Below are positions 1 to 8,510 of a stretch of DNA of 64,000 nucleotides, in pieces. The position numbers and the translations under genes were made by a program. Origin of the DNA: an uncultured bacterium (lineage in GTDB: Bacteria > Bacillota > Clostridia > Oscillospirales > Acutalibacteraceae); contig CASDTH010000035.1 of the NCBI GenBank assembly GCA_949283655.1, positions 58,849 to 122,848 of the forward strand. Reading direction: 5' to 3'. The notes under the pieces were generated by a model. The model did no database searches and was not told the origin of the DNA. It saw only the letters and a list, made by a program, of their open reading frames with translations. The stretch's first letter is position 1; the number at the start of each line of letters is the position of its first letter.

Positions 1-56
1 ATATTAGTGTATCGTACTTCTGTAAAATTTTCAAGCCTTATCTGTGAAAACCCGTC

Positions 57-1133
57 TCAAGCGGGCAAAACAATCAACGCCTTGGGGGCGCGTGTCAGGT
101 TTTCATACCCATCCTGCGTGAGAAATGCCATATCTTCAATCCGGACACCGAAGCGCCCGGGCAGGTAGATCCCCGGCTCCACCGTGACGATATGGCCGGG
201 CGCCAGCATCTGGGTAGAGGCAGGCGATAAAACCGGCTGCTCATGGATTTCGATCCCCACGCCGTGACCAGTGCCATGGCGATAGCAGTCGCCATAGCCC
301 TCCGCTTCGATCACCTCACGGGCCGCGCGGTCCGCCTGCGCGCAGGCCACGCCGGGCCGCAGCGCCGAAAGCGCCGCCTCCTGTGCGCGCAGCACAGTTT
401 CATACACCCTCCTCTGCTCCTCTGATACCTCACCAACCGCCACCGTACGCGTCATATCGCTATGGTAGCCATCAACCACCGCGCCATAGTCCATGGTGAT
501 AAAATCCCCGCGTGAAATTTTGGTATCAGACGGCACACCATGCGGCATGGAGGAGTGCACACCTGCCACGGCAATCGTTTCAAAAGAGAGCGCCTGTGCG
601 CCATGGGAGAGCATATCATACTCCAGCGCCAGCGCAATCTCCCGCTCTGTCACACCGGGGCGGATAAAGGTGAGAATGTGCTCAAACGCTTGCTCCGCGA
701 TGCGCTGTGCGCGGGCAATGCAGGCTTTTTCCTCCCCACTTTTGGCTATACGAAGCGCATCGACGTATTCATCCAGCGTGTCGCCGGTATCCAGCGCAAC
801 GCCCGGCAGCATCCGCCGGTAGCGCTCCGCCTGGCTGAGGGTAACGCGCCCCGCCTCCAACAGCAGCCGCTTTACGCCCTTCGCCTTCATCAATGCTGGA
901 AGCTGCTGGGCAAGGCTGGTCAGCTCCTCCACCTCGCAGCCCGTCACCGCTCCACGCGCCGCCTCGATATAGCGGCTATCCGTCAAAAAAACGCTGCCTG
1001 CGCGCGTCACCAGTAAAACGCCCGCCGAGGAAGGGAACCCGGTAAAATACCTCCGGTTTTCCTCACTGACGATAAGCGCAGCCTCTGCCTGCGGCGGCAG
1101 CATGGCGGCCAGCGCCTCAAGCCGGTCCTTCAT
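57..1133 (-). CDS. M24 family Xaa-Pro aminopeptidase/dipeptidase
   Basis: Cytoplasmic metallopeptidase that removes N-terminal residues preceding proline. The 358-residue protein has the usual N-terminal creatinase-like domain (to about residue 130) followed by the pita-bread M24 domain. All five dinuclear-metal ligands are visible: D215 and D226 (in DYGAVVDGYHSD), H290 (HGTGHGVG), E319 (VEPG) and E333 (RIED). The ATG at 1133 is chosen because AAGGAGATGG sits just upstream; an in-frame extension reaches 1235 but has no ribosome site. It lies directly downstream of aroQ on the same strand, an arrangement common in Firmicutes, where a pepP-like gene often follows aroQ and precedes efp. The next gene is outside the window. 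Family sure, exact substrate preference not. Confidence 0.93.
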   Translation of the reverse strand: MKDRLEALAAMLPPQAEAALIVSEENRRYFTGFPSSAGVLLVTRAGSVFLTDSRYIEAARGAVTGCEVEELTSLAQQLPALMKAKGVKRLLLEAGRVTLSQAERYRRMLPGVALDTGDTLDEYVDALRIAKSGEEKACIARAQRIAEQAFEHILTFIRPGVTEREIALALEYDMLSHGAQALSFETIAVAGVHSSMPHGVPSDTKISRGDFITMDYGAVVDGYHSDMTRTVAVGEVSEEQRRVYETVLRAQEAALSALRPGVACAQADRAAREVIEAEGYGDCYRHGTGHGVGIEIHEQPVLSPASTQMLAPGHIVTVEPGIYLPGRFGVRIEDMAFLTQDGYENLTRAPKALIVLPA

Positions 1134-1234
1134 GAAAAAGCCATCTCCTTGCCGCCCGAAAGCCTCCGCGCAAGCCCGCCATGCCGCAGATACACGGCTG
1201 CCCGGCGGCAAGCTCCTCAGAGGGGCTCGGGCCA

Positions 1235-1669
1235 TTATTTATCATATGCGGCCAGCGCCTCAACTGCCAGCCGGTAGCCAAGCTTGCCAAGGCCTGCAAT
1301 CTGCCCAATGCATACCGGCGCGATAACAGACGTGTGGCGGAACGCTTCCCGTGCGTGGATGTTGGAGAGGTGCACCTCTACAAACGGCTTTCCCGTAGAG
1401 GCGATTGCATCCCGCAGGGCATAGCTGTAGTGCGTATAGGCGCCCGCATTGATCACGCAGCCATCAAAGCCCTCCAGCAACACACCATGCACAGCTTCAA
1501 TCAACGCGCCCTCGCTGTTGGATTGAAAGAATTCCAGTGAGATGCCGTTTTCTTCCGCAAAGTTTAACAGCCAGCGATTGATATCCGCCAGCGTTTCACG
1601 GCCATACACAGCCGGCTCCCGCAGCCCGGTCATATTCAGATTCGGGCCGTTGATTATGCGTAGTTTCAT
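1235..1669 (-). CDS. aroQ: Type II 3-dehydroquinate dehydratase
   Basis: Converts 3-dehydroquinate to 3-dehydroshikimate in the shikimate pathway; cytoplasmic dodecamer in the family. The 144-residue length is typical. The opening IINGPNLNMTG motif, catalytic Tyr22 (VYGRETL) and the HLSNIHAREAFRHTS segment carrying the catalytic histidine are all present. The ATG at 1669 is preferred over an in-frame TTG six bases earlier because a GGGTGG ribosome site lies about seven bases upstream of it. It is co-oriented with, and about 100 bases from, the peptidase gene that follows, so the two are probably co-transcribed. Confidence 0.95.
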   Translation of the reverse strand: MKLRIINGPNLNMTGLREPAVYGRETLADINRWLLNFAEENGISLEFFQSNSEGALIEAVHGVLLEGFDGCVINAGAYTHYSYALRDAIASTGKPFVEVHLSNIHAREAFRHTSVIAPVCIGQIAGLGKLGYRLAVEALAAYDK

Positions 1670-1705
1670 CTGCAATCCACCCTTTCAAACGGGCCAACGC
1701 CCATT

Positions 1706-2242
1706 TTAGACCGAATCCCCTAAGTCGTAAAAGCCCATGGGATGCAGCTTGTCAAACGCCTCCAAAACCGGCCTTTCCCGCCGGCGCCGGCTTTCAAAAA
1801 TTTTCACATTGCGCGTCTCCTGGCGGGCAGGGTCCACAAAAATCGTCACCGCCCCGCAGAGGTTGCCGCCCCGGATATCCGTGAGCAGCTGATCGCCCAC
1901 CACAGCCATCTCTGCCACACGGACCCCCATTCGCCTTGCCGCGCGCCAGAAGCCAAATGGCATGGGCTTGATCGACATTCCCAGAGCAGGCACCCCGGCC
2001 AGCCGGGAAATCTTGCGTGCGCGGGAGGGCAGTGCATTGGAAACAATGATCATTTGCAACCCGCTCTCGCGCATCTCCTGCAACCATTCCGGCACGCCTT
2101 CAATAAAAGTATCCACGCTGTCATAGGCAATCGTGTTGTCGATATCGAGCGCAAGCCCGCGAATGCCGAGCTTTTTGAGCTCCTCTGGACGGATATCTGT
2201 GATGCGGCGCACACGATAGCGCGGCATTAAAACATTTTTCAT
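1706..2242 (-). CDS. YqeG family HAD-IIIA phosphatase
   Basis: A 178-residue HAD-superfamily protein of the YqeG type. HAD motif I is ALDIDNT with D33 and D35; the later motifs are IIVSNALPSRARK and VVGDQLLTDIRGGN. Family members are small cytoplasmic phosphatases, often next to aroE/aroQ or ribosome-related genes in Firmicutes; the physiological substrate is not known to me. The ATG at 2242 has AAAGGAGAAG ten bases upstream. It is followed on the same strand by aroQ 36 bases later, so the two likely share a transcript. Confidence 0.9.
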   Translation of the reverse strand: MKNVLMPRYRVRRITDIRPEELKKLGIRGLALDIDNTIAYDSVDTFIEGVPEWLQEMRESGLQMIIVSNALPSRARKISRLAGVPALGMSIKPMPFGFWRAARRMGVRVAEMAVVGDQLLTDIRGGNLCGAVTIFVDPARQETRNVKIFESRRRRERPVLEAFDKLHPMGFYDLGDSV

Positions 2243-2372
2243 TTGAGCTGCTTCTCCTTTTCGGGTAAGGGAAAGGCGTGTGCTACACGATCCTGCACAC
2301 AAGCATTGTGCCATCCTTTCCCACTGTTCTTAAGCTTGCTAACCGCCTCTTTTCTTCGTGCGTAAAAATGAA

Positions 2373-2395
2373 AAAGCGGGCTGTGCGCCCGCTTT
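2373..2395 (-). terminator. Rho-independent terminator after rpsU
   Basis: Nine-base-pair stem AAAGCGGGC/GCCCGCTTT with a five-base loop, followed on the minus strand by a T-rich tract. It directly follows the rpsU stop codon. Confidence 0.85.
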
Positions 2396-2408
2396 CAGAA
2401 AAGACAAA

Positions 2409-2585
2409 TCACCTATACTTGCGCTTACGAGCAGCCTCGGACTTTTTCTTTCTCTTCACGCTGGGCTTCTCATAATGCTCCCTTTTGCGGACCTCCTGGA
2501 TCACCCCATCCCGTGAAGTCTGGCGCTTAAACCGCCTCAGGGCGCTGTCTAAGGATTCATTTTCTTTTACTTTGACCTGGCTCAT
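2409..2585 (-). CDS. rpsU: 30S ribosomal protein S21
   Basis: Read directly from the minus strand: 58 residues beginning [19 protein letters not shown] and ending in a lysine/arginine-rich tail ([14 protein letters not shown]), the standard S21 sequence. It binds the 30S platform near the Shine-Dalgarno helix. The ribosome site GGAGGGAGGG precedes the ATG. It is a single-gene unit with its own consensus promoter (2645-2673) and terminator (2373-2395). Confidence 0.97.
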   Translation of the reverse strand: MSQVKVKENESLDSALRRFKRQTSRDGVIQEVRKREHYEKPSVKRKKKSEAARKRKYR

Positions 2586-2644
2586 CTATAATTCCCTCCC
2601 TCCGGCAAAACGCAGGGGTTGTGTATCTGTGCGGATACTTTGTC

Positions 2645-2673
2645 ATTATACAATACTCCTGCCAGCCTGTCAA
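2645..2673 (-). promoter_or_regulatory. rpsU sigma-A promoter
   Basis: On the minus strand TTGACA (2668-2673) and TATAAT (2645-2650) are separated by exactly 17 bases, a perfect consensus promoter 60 bases upstream of rpsU. Consistent with constant high expression of a ribosomal protein. Confidence 0.88.
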
Positions 2674-2719
2674 CCACTTTATGCGTGGAAACCGCACAAA
2701 AAAACATGCATTTTCAGCC

Positions 2720-3343
2720 TCATCCCATTCTGTTCCCGCAAAAAGCTTGTGCGTTCGCACGGATGTAATCCGCAGCCAGCGACTTAACACGGCTCACGCT
2801 GAAAACTGCGCGGAAGGCTTCGTCAAGCTGTGCCAGCCGCTCCCTATCGAGAGAAACCGTTTCGTTCCCTTCGTCAAACATTTCATATTCCTCCGCTGCA
2901 ATGCGCGCTTCCTCCTGCGCGCCTATGTGCACAAGCGCCTGCGGTGCGAGCGAGAGCAGGGGTTCGCCGTTGATCCGGTAAAAATCACTCAGCTTCCGCG
3001 CCCCATCCTCGCACAGGTAATAAAGCGTATACATCTCCTGCTCCGGGGCGGTGCACGCCTGAAAGGCCCGCGTCATATCCGGCAGTTTTTCCAGCCGTTG
3101 CTGCATCAGGAGCACCACGCCGTCCAGCAGCGTGTCCTGCGGCGCCTGTGCAATCCGCTCTGGCGTTAGCTGCGGGTAGTCCTGCCGGAGCTTCGCCTCA
3201 TAACGCAGCTTCGCTTCAATCTCGGCGCGCTTCTCACCGCGCCGCCGCGCTGCCGCAGCGGCCTTTCCCCACGCGAAAAAAGCCGCGATCACCAAAACGG
3301 CAAGCAGCAGCCAAAGGTACCAATACTCTGTAAACACCTGCAT
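2720..3343 (-). CDS. Membrane-anchored protein of unknown function
   Basis: The 207-residue product has one N-terminal membrane segment (about residues 8-25), a basic arginine/alanine-rich stretch that looks cytoplasmic, and then a mainly helical soluble domain with no motif I recognise. The ATG at 3343 has AAAGGAGCGG eight bases upstream. It follows rsmI by 18 bases on the same strand and is probably the last gene of the LRR-trmN6-rsmI unit. Function unknown. Confidence 0.75.
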   Translation of the reverse strand: MQVFTEYWYLWLLLAVLVIAAFFAWGKAAAAARRRGEKRAEIEAKLRYEAKLRQDYPQLTPERIAQAPQDTLLDGVVLLMQQRLEKLPDMTRAFQACTAPEQEMYTLYYLCEDGARKLSDFYRINGEPLLSLAPQALVHIGAQEEARIAAEEYEMFDEGNETVSLDRERLAQLDEAFRAVFSVSRVKSLAADYIRANAQAFCGNRMG

Positions 3344-3361
3344 TCCAAAACCGCTCCTTTC

Positions 3362-4216
3362 TCACGGCGCTCCACCCGGATTGCCTTCCGGCTGCTCTAA
3401 TAGCACCTTATAGATATCGCCCTTTTTCAGGCCTGTCTCTCCGGCGGCCCGGCGAGCTGCTTCGCTGGGGGCGCAGCCCTCCCGCTGGTATGCGCGCGCC
3501 AGTGCGGCCGCCTCCTCCAGCGTCGCCGCAGGCCCCGCCGGCGCCTCTGCGCCCTCGATGACCAACACCAGCTCGCCCCGGAGGCCGCCATCCGCATACT
3601 CCTGCGCAGCCCGCGCAAGCGAGGTGTGAATCACCTCTTCATGCACCTTGGTGATCTCCCGCACAATGGCAAGATGCCGGTCGCCCAACACTTCATAAAG
3701 ATCCCGCAGGGTGGCGGGCAGCTTATGCGGCGCCTCATAAAACAGCATGGTGCGCCGCTCTCCGGCCAGAGAGGCCAGGTGCTCCCGCCTGCTGCGCTTG
3801 TTTACACTCAGAAACCCTTCAAAGGTAAACCGCCCCGCCGGAAGGCCGGAGAGGGCAAGCGCCGTCACAAAGGCGGCCGGCCCGGGCACGGCGTGCACCG
3901 GGATTCCGCGCGTATGGCAGAGCGCCACGAGATCCTCCCCCGGGTCGGATACTGCGGGCATACCCGCATCTGTCACCAGCGCGCCGTCCTCCCCCGCGAG
4001 CAGCCGGGCGGCAATCTGCTCCCCCCGTTCGCGGCGGTTATGTTCAAAATAGCTCACCATCGGCTTTTTGATGCCGAAATGATTCAGCAGCTTCAGCGTG
4101 ACCCGCGTATCCTCCGCTGCAATAAAATCCACGGTGGACAGCGTCTCCACCGCGCGGGGGGAGAGATCCCCCAGGTTGCCAATCGGCGTGCCAACCAGAT
4201 ATAAGGTTCCGCTCAA
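3362..4216 (-). CDS. rsmI: 16S rRNA (cytidine-1402-2'-O)-methyltransferase
   Basis: SAM-dependent enzyme that 2'-O-methylates C1402 in the ribosomal decoding centre. The 284-residue protein has the tetrapyrrole-methylase fold signatures: LVGTPIGNLGDLS at the N-terminus, AAEDTRVTLKLLNHF, VTDAGMPAVSDPG, and GPAAFVTALALSGLP followed by FEGFL. The C-terminal helical domain ends in a short proline/glycine tail. Its ATG overlaps the trmN6 stop codon by four bases (ATGA), so translation is probably coupled. The pairing of a YfiC-type methyltransferase with rsmI is common in Firmicutes. Confidence 0.96.
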   Translation of the reverse strand: MSGTLYLVGTPIGNLGDLSPRAVETLSTVDFIAAEDTRVTLKLLNHFGIKKPMVSYFEHNRRERGEQIAARLLAGEDGALVTDAGMPAVSDPGEDLVALCHTRGIPVHAVPGPAAFVTALALSGLPAGRFTFEGFLSVNKRSRREHLASLAGERRTMLFYEAPHKLPATLRDLYEVLGDRHLAIVREITKVHEEVIHTSLARAAQEYADGGLRGELVLVIEGAEAPAGPAATLEEAAALARAYQREGCAPSEAARRAAGETGLKKGDIYKVLLEQPEGNPGGAP

Positions 4217-4971
4217 CCGTCTCCCTCCATCCCGTAAATCGCGCGCATCTCAGGCGAAACCGCACCGGAAGCATCCTCCATCACGAGCAACGGCTCAACA
4301 CGCAAGCCTGGCTTTCCGCCCCTGCGCCCTTCCAGCAGAAACAGCCATGGCGCGCTCTGCGCCTGCTGCGCAACAAACCGCAGCCGCTTCGGCTCTAGCC
4401 CCTGTGCACGCATCTCACACAGCACGCTGCACAGCCGCTCCGGCTTATGGCACAGGCAAAAACGGCCGCCAAAGCGCGTCAGCCGGGCGCCGGCCTGCAC
4501 CACATCTGCCAGAGAGCACTGCTCCTCTTGGCGCGCCATTCGTCTGGCCTTATGTACGCTCACAGCGCCTGCGGCCAGCGGATAGTAAGGCGGGTTGCAG
4601 GCAATCAGATCATATAGCGGTTCCCCAGCGGGCAGCCGCCAGCTGCGCAAATCTCCACACACGGCGCACAAGCGGCCGTCCAACCGGTTCCATGCAATGC
4701 TGCGGCGGAATTGATCACAGCCCTCCGGCTGAAGCTCAAGCCCATCCGCATGGGAGAGCGCACTCGCCCGGCACCAAAAAAGCGGCACCACCCCGCACCC
4801 CGTGCCCAAATCCAGCGCCCGCTCGCCACCGCGCGGCGCAGAGAAAGCCGCCAGCAGCAGCGCATCCGCTCCAAAGCCATGCGCACGGGACACAATCACC
4901 TCAATCTCGCCACCCAGCGGCTCCAGCCGCTCCCCCGGCAGCAGCGGCGCCATCAAAACAAAATCTCGCAT
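4213..4971 (-). CDS. trmN6: tRNA1(Val) A37 N6-methyltransferase family protein
   Basis: Class I SAM methyltransferase of the YfiC/TrmN6 family, predicted to methylate an adenine N6 in tRNA. The N-terminus has the family pattern LLPGERLEPLGG, then the SAM-binding loop LDLGTGCGVVPLF and the N6-adenine motif ACNPPYY. At 252 residues it is of normal length. The start lies inside the end of the upstream LRR gene (overlap 4953-4971); an internal ATG seven codons in is an alternative. The stop overlaps the rsmI start by four bases. Family call firm, exact tRNA target inferred. Confidence 0.88.
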   Translation of the reverse strand: MRDFVLMAPLLPGERLEPLGGEIEVIVSRAHGFGADALLLAAFSAPRGGERALDLGTGCGVVPLFWCRASALSHADGLELQPEGCDQFRRSIAWNRLDGRLCAVCGDLRSWRLPAGEPLYDLIACNPPYYPLAAGAVSVHKARRMARQEEQCSLADVVQAGARLTRFGGRFCLCHKPERLCSVLCEMRAQGLEPKRLRFVAQQAQSAPWLFLLEGRRGGKPGLRVEPLLVMEDASGAVSPEMRAIYGMEGDG

Positions 4972-5696
4972 TCTGGCAGCGCCTCCCGCAGGGCCTGCAC
5001 CTGCTCCTGCGTCAGTGGGTTACCTGTCAAATCCAGCGTTGTCAGGGCGGAAAGCTGTGCCAGAGCGCTGGTATCCGTAATTTGATTCTCCGCAAGATAC
5101 AGGTGGCGCAGCCGCGTCATCCCAGCCAGCGCGGATACATCGGTTATCTGATTACTACTCAGGGAAAGGTCGCTGAGCAGTGTCATCCCACTCAGCGGCG
5201 TGAGGTCTGCCAGCTTGTTATCGTTCAGCGAGAGGGCAATCATCTGCGTCATCCCGCTCAGCGGCGTAAGGTCGCTGATCTGATTCTCCGACAGCAATAA
5301 CACATTCAACCCAACCAGGCTGCTGAGCGGCGAAAGATTGCTAATGCGGTTATCCTCCACATTCAGCTCCCGCAGTCCGGTCAGCTCTGCCAGCGGCGTA
5401 AGATCGGAAACTCCATTGCTGCAAAGGCCCAGATTCTCCGCCTGCGTGAAGCGCTCAAAGCCTTCCAGCGTGCCGAGCCCCGCCCCGCAGAGCGAGATCT
5501 CCCGCGTGCCCTCATAGGGAAAAAATTGGCCTGATACCGTCATACCGGTATCGCTAAACTGTGCTTTCGCCGCCGGGTCTGTTTCATCCGGTATGCCGCC
5601 GCGTGTACCACAGGCGGATAAGGCCAGGAGTATGCAGCAAAGGATAGGCGCCAAGGCTGCCCTCTTTTTGCCCCTTCTCCTAAACAACTGATTCAT
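4953..5696 (-). CDS. Leucine-rich-repeat lipoprotein (internalin-like)
   Basis: The 247-residue protein starts with a basic region and a hydrophobic segment ending in a lipobox (LSAC), so the mature form should be lipid-anchored with Cys at about residue 29. It then has about six 22-residue repeats of the internalin type (L..L..L.L..N.I.DL.PL), suited to protein-protein contact outside the cell. The ATG at 5696 is chosen because it opens the signal peptide and has GGAAAGGA upstream; a longer frame to 5867 starts inside the promoter. Binding partner unknown. It is a distant paralogue of the LRR lipoprotein at 9647-10387 and is oddly the first gene of a tRNA/rRNA methyltransferase unit. Confidence 0.88.
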   Translation of the reverse strand: MNQLFRRRGKKRAALAPILCCILLALSACGTRGGIPDETDPAAKAQFSDTGMTVSGQFFPYEGTREISLCGAGLGTLEGFERFTQAENLGLCSNGVSDLTPLAELTGLRELNVEDNRISNLSPLSSLVGLNVLLLSENQISDLTPLSGMTQMIALSLNDNKLADLTPLSGMTLLSDLSLSSNQITDVSALAGMTRLRHLYLAENQITDTSALAQLSALTTLDLTGNPLTQEQVQALREALPECEILF

Positions 5697-5838
5697 CAAT
5701 TCCCAATCCTTTCCATACGCGCAAAAACTGCGCAGCCGCATCCCCGCTAGTCGCCAGGCGCCAAAGCGCCCCGCCAGCAATGCGCCTTCCCTAGAATGCC
5801 CAGAATACGATTGTCTAACATCCAGCCGATTCCCTTTT

Positions 5839-5867
5839 ATTGTATACGCCGCGCAGAAAAAAAGCAA
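5839..5867 (-). promoter_or_regulatory. Candidate promoter for LRR-trmN6-rsmI unit
   Basis: On the minus strand TTGCTT (5862-5867) and TACAAT (5839-5844) with a 17-base spacer, about 140 bases upstream of the LRR lipoprotein start. Confidence 0.55.
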
Positions 5868-5915
5868 CCGCCTTCCCTCCGCAGTGCGAAAGAATAGCGG
5901 CAGCCTGTATCTCTC

Positions 5916-7161
5916 TCATTTCGAGCCTTTTTCAACGGGAGAAAGCCTGCGAAGCAGAAGCAGCACCACAACCCCCAGCAGCGGAAACAGTGCGGCCGAC
6001 AAAAGCCCTGCCCGCATCCCCGCCTGCTCCGCCGTCAGCTGCACGCCCGAAAGCAGCGCGGCAGTGCGCGGGGACTGTGCAACGGCATCCGTCAGGAGCC
6101 CCACGGCTTGCGGCGCCACCGAAGCGCCGAGATCGCCGCCCGCCGCCATGAGGGCATAGACCGCCACGCCGGCGCTGGGGAAACGATCAGATGCAGCGAT
6201 CAGGCTACCGGGCCAAAGCATAGAGGTGCAAAGGCCAGTCATCACGCAGGCCAGCAGCCCCACAACAGGGTTGCCCGATAAAGCAGCCGTCACATAGCAG
6301 CATACGCTTCCGGCCATCCCTGCCAGCAGCACCCTGTCAATGTGCTTACCACGCTTGGCGTAAAGCGTCCGGCCCGCCCCTAGCATAGCCGCAAAAAGCG
6401 CCACACCGAAGAGATCTCCCCAGAGCTTGGGGAGATTCAGCGCGTTCTCCAGGTAGCTGGAGCTCCACTGTGACATCGTGCTCTCGCTCGCCCCACCCAG
6501 GAAGATGCACAGCACGCACAAAATCAGGCCCTTGTTTTTCATCAATCCCAAAACACTGGATGCTCTTTCCGGCGTTTCCAACGATGGAATCTCCGCTTTC
6601 AGGAAAAGCAGAAACGCAACCAACGGGAGCGCCCCCCACGCTAACGCGAGGAACTGCCAATTCTGCTTGCCGAACGCAAACAGAAACAGTGTGCTAAGCA
6701 CCACCACCGCTACAACGCCCCATGCGTACACCGAGTGAAGCTTGCTCATTTCACGTTCAGGATTTTCTGAAGGGATCGCCGCAATTACTGGGCTGATCAA
6801 AACCTCCGCCAGCCCTGCGGAGGCCGCAAAAACAACCGTTCCCGCCGCCAGGCAGGGATAAACTGCATGAGGGAATGCAAACGGTAGCATTGCATAGAGC
6901 AATATGCCCACCACGGTCATCGCCGGCATCAGCCGAATGGTCTTTTGGATCGGGAACCGGTGTGAAAAAAAACGAAAAAAGCAGATCTACCGCCAGCTGC
7001 GTGCAAAAATTGAGCAGCACAAGCAACCCCAAGAGGGAGTAGGAAATCCCATAGACCTCCCGAAACGTCAGGAACAGCAGCGGGGACAGATTCGCTACCG
7101 CCGCCATGGAAACATTCGTCATATAACAGGCATATTTGACGGTTCTATATCTCTTTTGCAT
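5916..7161 (-). pseudogene. MFS transporter, frameshifted in an A8 tract
   Basis: Two minus-strand frames together make one major-facilitator transporter of about 415 residues. The first (start 7161, GGGGAGAAAAG upstream) encodes the N-terminal two membrane helices and then runs into unrelated sequence after SFFFTPVP. The second (to 5916) continues with helix 3 onward. Removing one base from the eight-A run at 6965-6972 joins them in register as LLFSFFSHRFPIQ. The rest carries the expected helices and ends in a basic tail. Substrate unknown; the fold resembles sugar/drug MFS members. It could be a broken gene, a homopolymer sequencing error, or a slippage (phase-variable) site. Confidence 0.8.
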
Positions 7162-7207
7162 CTTTTCTCCCCCAATCAGCGCCGTGAGCTCTCCCGCTCG
7201 CTTGCAG

Positions 7208-7239
7208 AAAAACGCCGCAGAGCGGCAGCGCCCTGCGGC
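7208..7239 (-). terminator. Terminator after sortase-anchored protein gene
   Basis: Minus-strand stem GCCGCAG/CTGCGGC with a 12-base loop, followed by GTTTTTC, just beyond the stop codon of the gene at 7273-7959. Confidence 0.6.
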
Positions 7240-7272
7240 ATCTCAAACATTTTAACTCAGCCGAATGAAGCC

Positions 7273-7959
7273 TTATTTGCTCTTTTTGTGCGTCACTACA
7301 AACGCTGCGCCCGCTGCAACACAAACCAGCGCCAGCGCGGAGATGGCAATGGATTCGCCTGTGGGAGGGTTCTCTACCGGCATGGTGATCACCGGCACGG
7401 TGGGCGCTTCTGTCGGGGCGGCGGTTGTCGTCTCCGGCACGCAGTGCTCCTTGAGCCAGTTGGCATAATAGGTCGCCAGCTTCTTCTGCATGGTGCCAAG
7501 ATTCGGCCCGTCCTGGCCTGTATGGATGGAAGCATCCACGTAGTTGACATACATCTTAATGCAGTCCACCGTCTGTGTAATCGCACCCGGATTATCTACA
7601 TAGACCCAGTAGATCTGGTCGAGCATCGTCTTAACATCCGCGTCGCTCATCGTGCTGATATCGCCGACGATGACCCCGTTCTCCGCCGCGTTGACAATCA
7701 CCTCGGCAAGGTTATCCGCCTTTGCGCCAGTGACAATCAGGCCCACGGTGCTACTCACAAAGTCGCCAAAAGCCTGCGCACTGCCAAAATATCTGTTAGC
7801 AAAATCATTTGCAACTTCTCCCGATGGCTCCAAAGGCTTTATCTCCTGCCCCGCTTCCGGTTTGAGCACCTCGTCCGCCGCGAGGGCTGCGATCCCGGTC
7901 ATGGAAAGCACCATGCACAGCGCCATCAGGAGGCTCAGCAATTTCTTACTCTTTGTCAC
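7273..7959 (-). CDS. Sortase-anchored surface protein, unknown domain
   Basis: 228 residues with four parts: a signal peptide (cleavage near AALAAD, residue 28); a domain of about 125 residues beginning ANDFANRYFGS and ending WLKEHCVP; a short threonine/proline/alanine linker; and a C-terminal sorting signal (NPPTGE, hydrophobic helix, HKKSK tail). The motif fits the (S/N/P)PxTG class used by some clostridial sortases rather than LPxTG. The start is GTG with GAAAGGATTG upstream. The domain is shared closely with the protein at 8511-9539. No sortase gene is present in the window. Domain function unknown. Confidence 0.85.
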   Translation of the reverse strand: MTKSKKLLSLLMALCMVLSMTGIAALAADEVLKPEAGQEIKPLEPSGEVANDFANRYFGSAQAFGDFVSSTVGLIVTGAKADNLAEVIVNAAENGVIVGDISTMSDADVKTMLDQIYWVYVDNPGAITQTVDCIKMYVNYVDASIHTGQDGPNLGTMQKKLATYYANWLKEHCVPETTTAAPTEAPTVPVITMPVENPPTGESIAISALALVCVAAGAAFVVTHKKSK

Positions 7960-8222
7960 TTACTTCTCAATCCTTTCTCTGAAAACTTCTGCACCGGCGG
8001 CGCTGCCCCCTCTGTCCGCCGGCACTTTTGGCACACAGGAAGAGAGTCCCCCGTATATACAGCTTCATTTTACCGTTTCATAATCTGTTTGTCAATCAAT
8101 TCTGCACAAGTAATTTCAGCCGGCAGAAATTCCCTGCCTGTTTCACCCGCCCACAGCCGCTCAAAGGCCCCATCCGTGGCAAACTAAAGCCACCCTTTGT
8201 TTTAGGAGAGGAGGTGTTTCCA

Positions 8223-8387
8223 ATGGCACAGCGCAAAAAGCAGCCGAAAAAGCCCTCGCTGACGCCGGAAGACCTGGCCGCCATCTGGCGCGCGCCGGGC
8301 GGAGAAATCCATTCGGACGTTTTGGGTAGTTACACCGGCGCCCCTGAGCAGGGCGAGCAGCCCGTGCAGGATGCAGACGATCTGTAA
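8223..8387 (+). CDS. Small conserved-looking protein of 54 residues
   Basis: A 54-residue frame starting MAQRKKQPKK with a strong GGAGAGGAGGTG ribosome site, which is why the ATG at 8223 is chosen over a longer frame. It has a lysine-rich start, a TPEDLAAIWRAPGGE segment and an acidic C-terminus with DVLGSYTGAPE and PVQDADDL. From memory, short clostridial proteins with a GSYTG...P.QDADDL ending are widespread and uncharacterised. It lies on the opposite strand between the two sortase-anchored paralogues. Function unknown. Confidence 0.7.
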   Translation: MAQRKKQPKKPSLTPEDLAAIWRAPGGEIHSDVLGSYTGAPEQGEQPVQDADDL

Positions 8388-8446
8388 TCTGCCCGGCAGA
8401 CAAACGCATCTCTACAACGCAAAAACCGGAGCGTTTGCAAAGTGCG

Positions 8447-8497
8447 CAAAAAAGAGGCCGGACCTTCCTCAAAAGGATTATCCAGCCCCTTTTCTTA
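8447..8497 (-). terminator. Terminator after large sortase-anchored gene
   Basis: Minus-strand stem GGCTGGA/TCCGGCC containing an inner CCTTTTGAGG hairpin, followed by TCTTTTTT, downstream of the stop at 8511. Confidence 0.55.
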
Positions 8498-8510
8498 TAA
8501 ATGGATCAGT

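Noticed and set aside
1..56. Gene fragment at the left edge
   Set aside because: Only 56 bases lie before the aminopeptidase stop and no frame can be judged.
4098..5300. 400-codon plus-strand open frame
   Set aside because: Antisense to trmN6 and the LRR gene; arginine/proline/alanine-rich, no ribosome site, no motif.
6904..8187. 427-codon plus-strand open frame
   Set aside because: Antisense to the MFS and surface-protein genes; Arg/His-rich composition typical of shadow frames.
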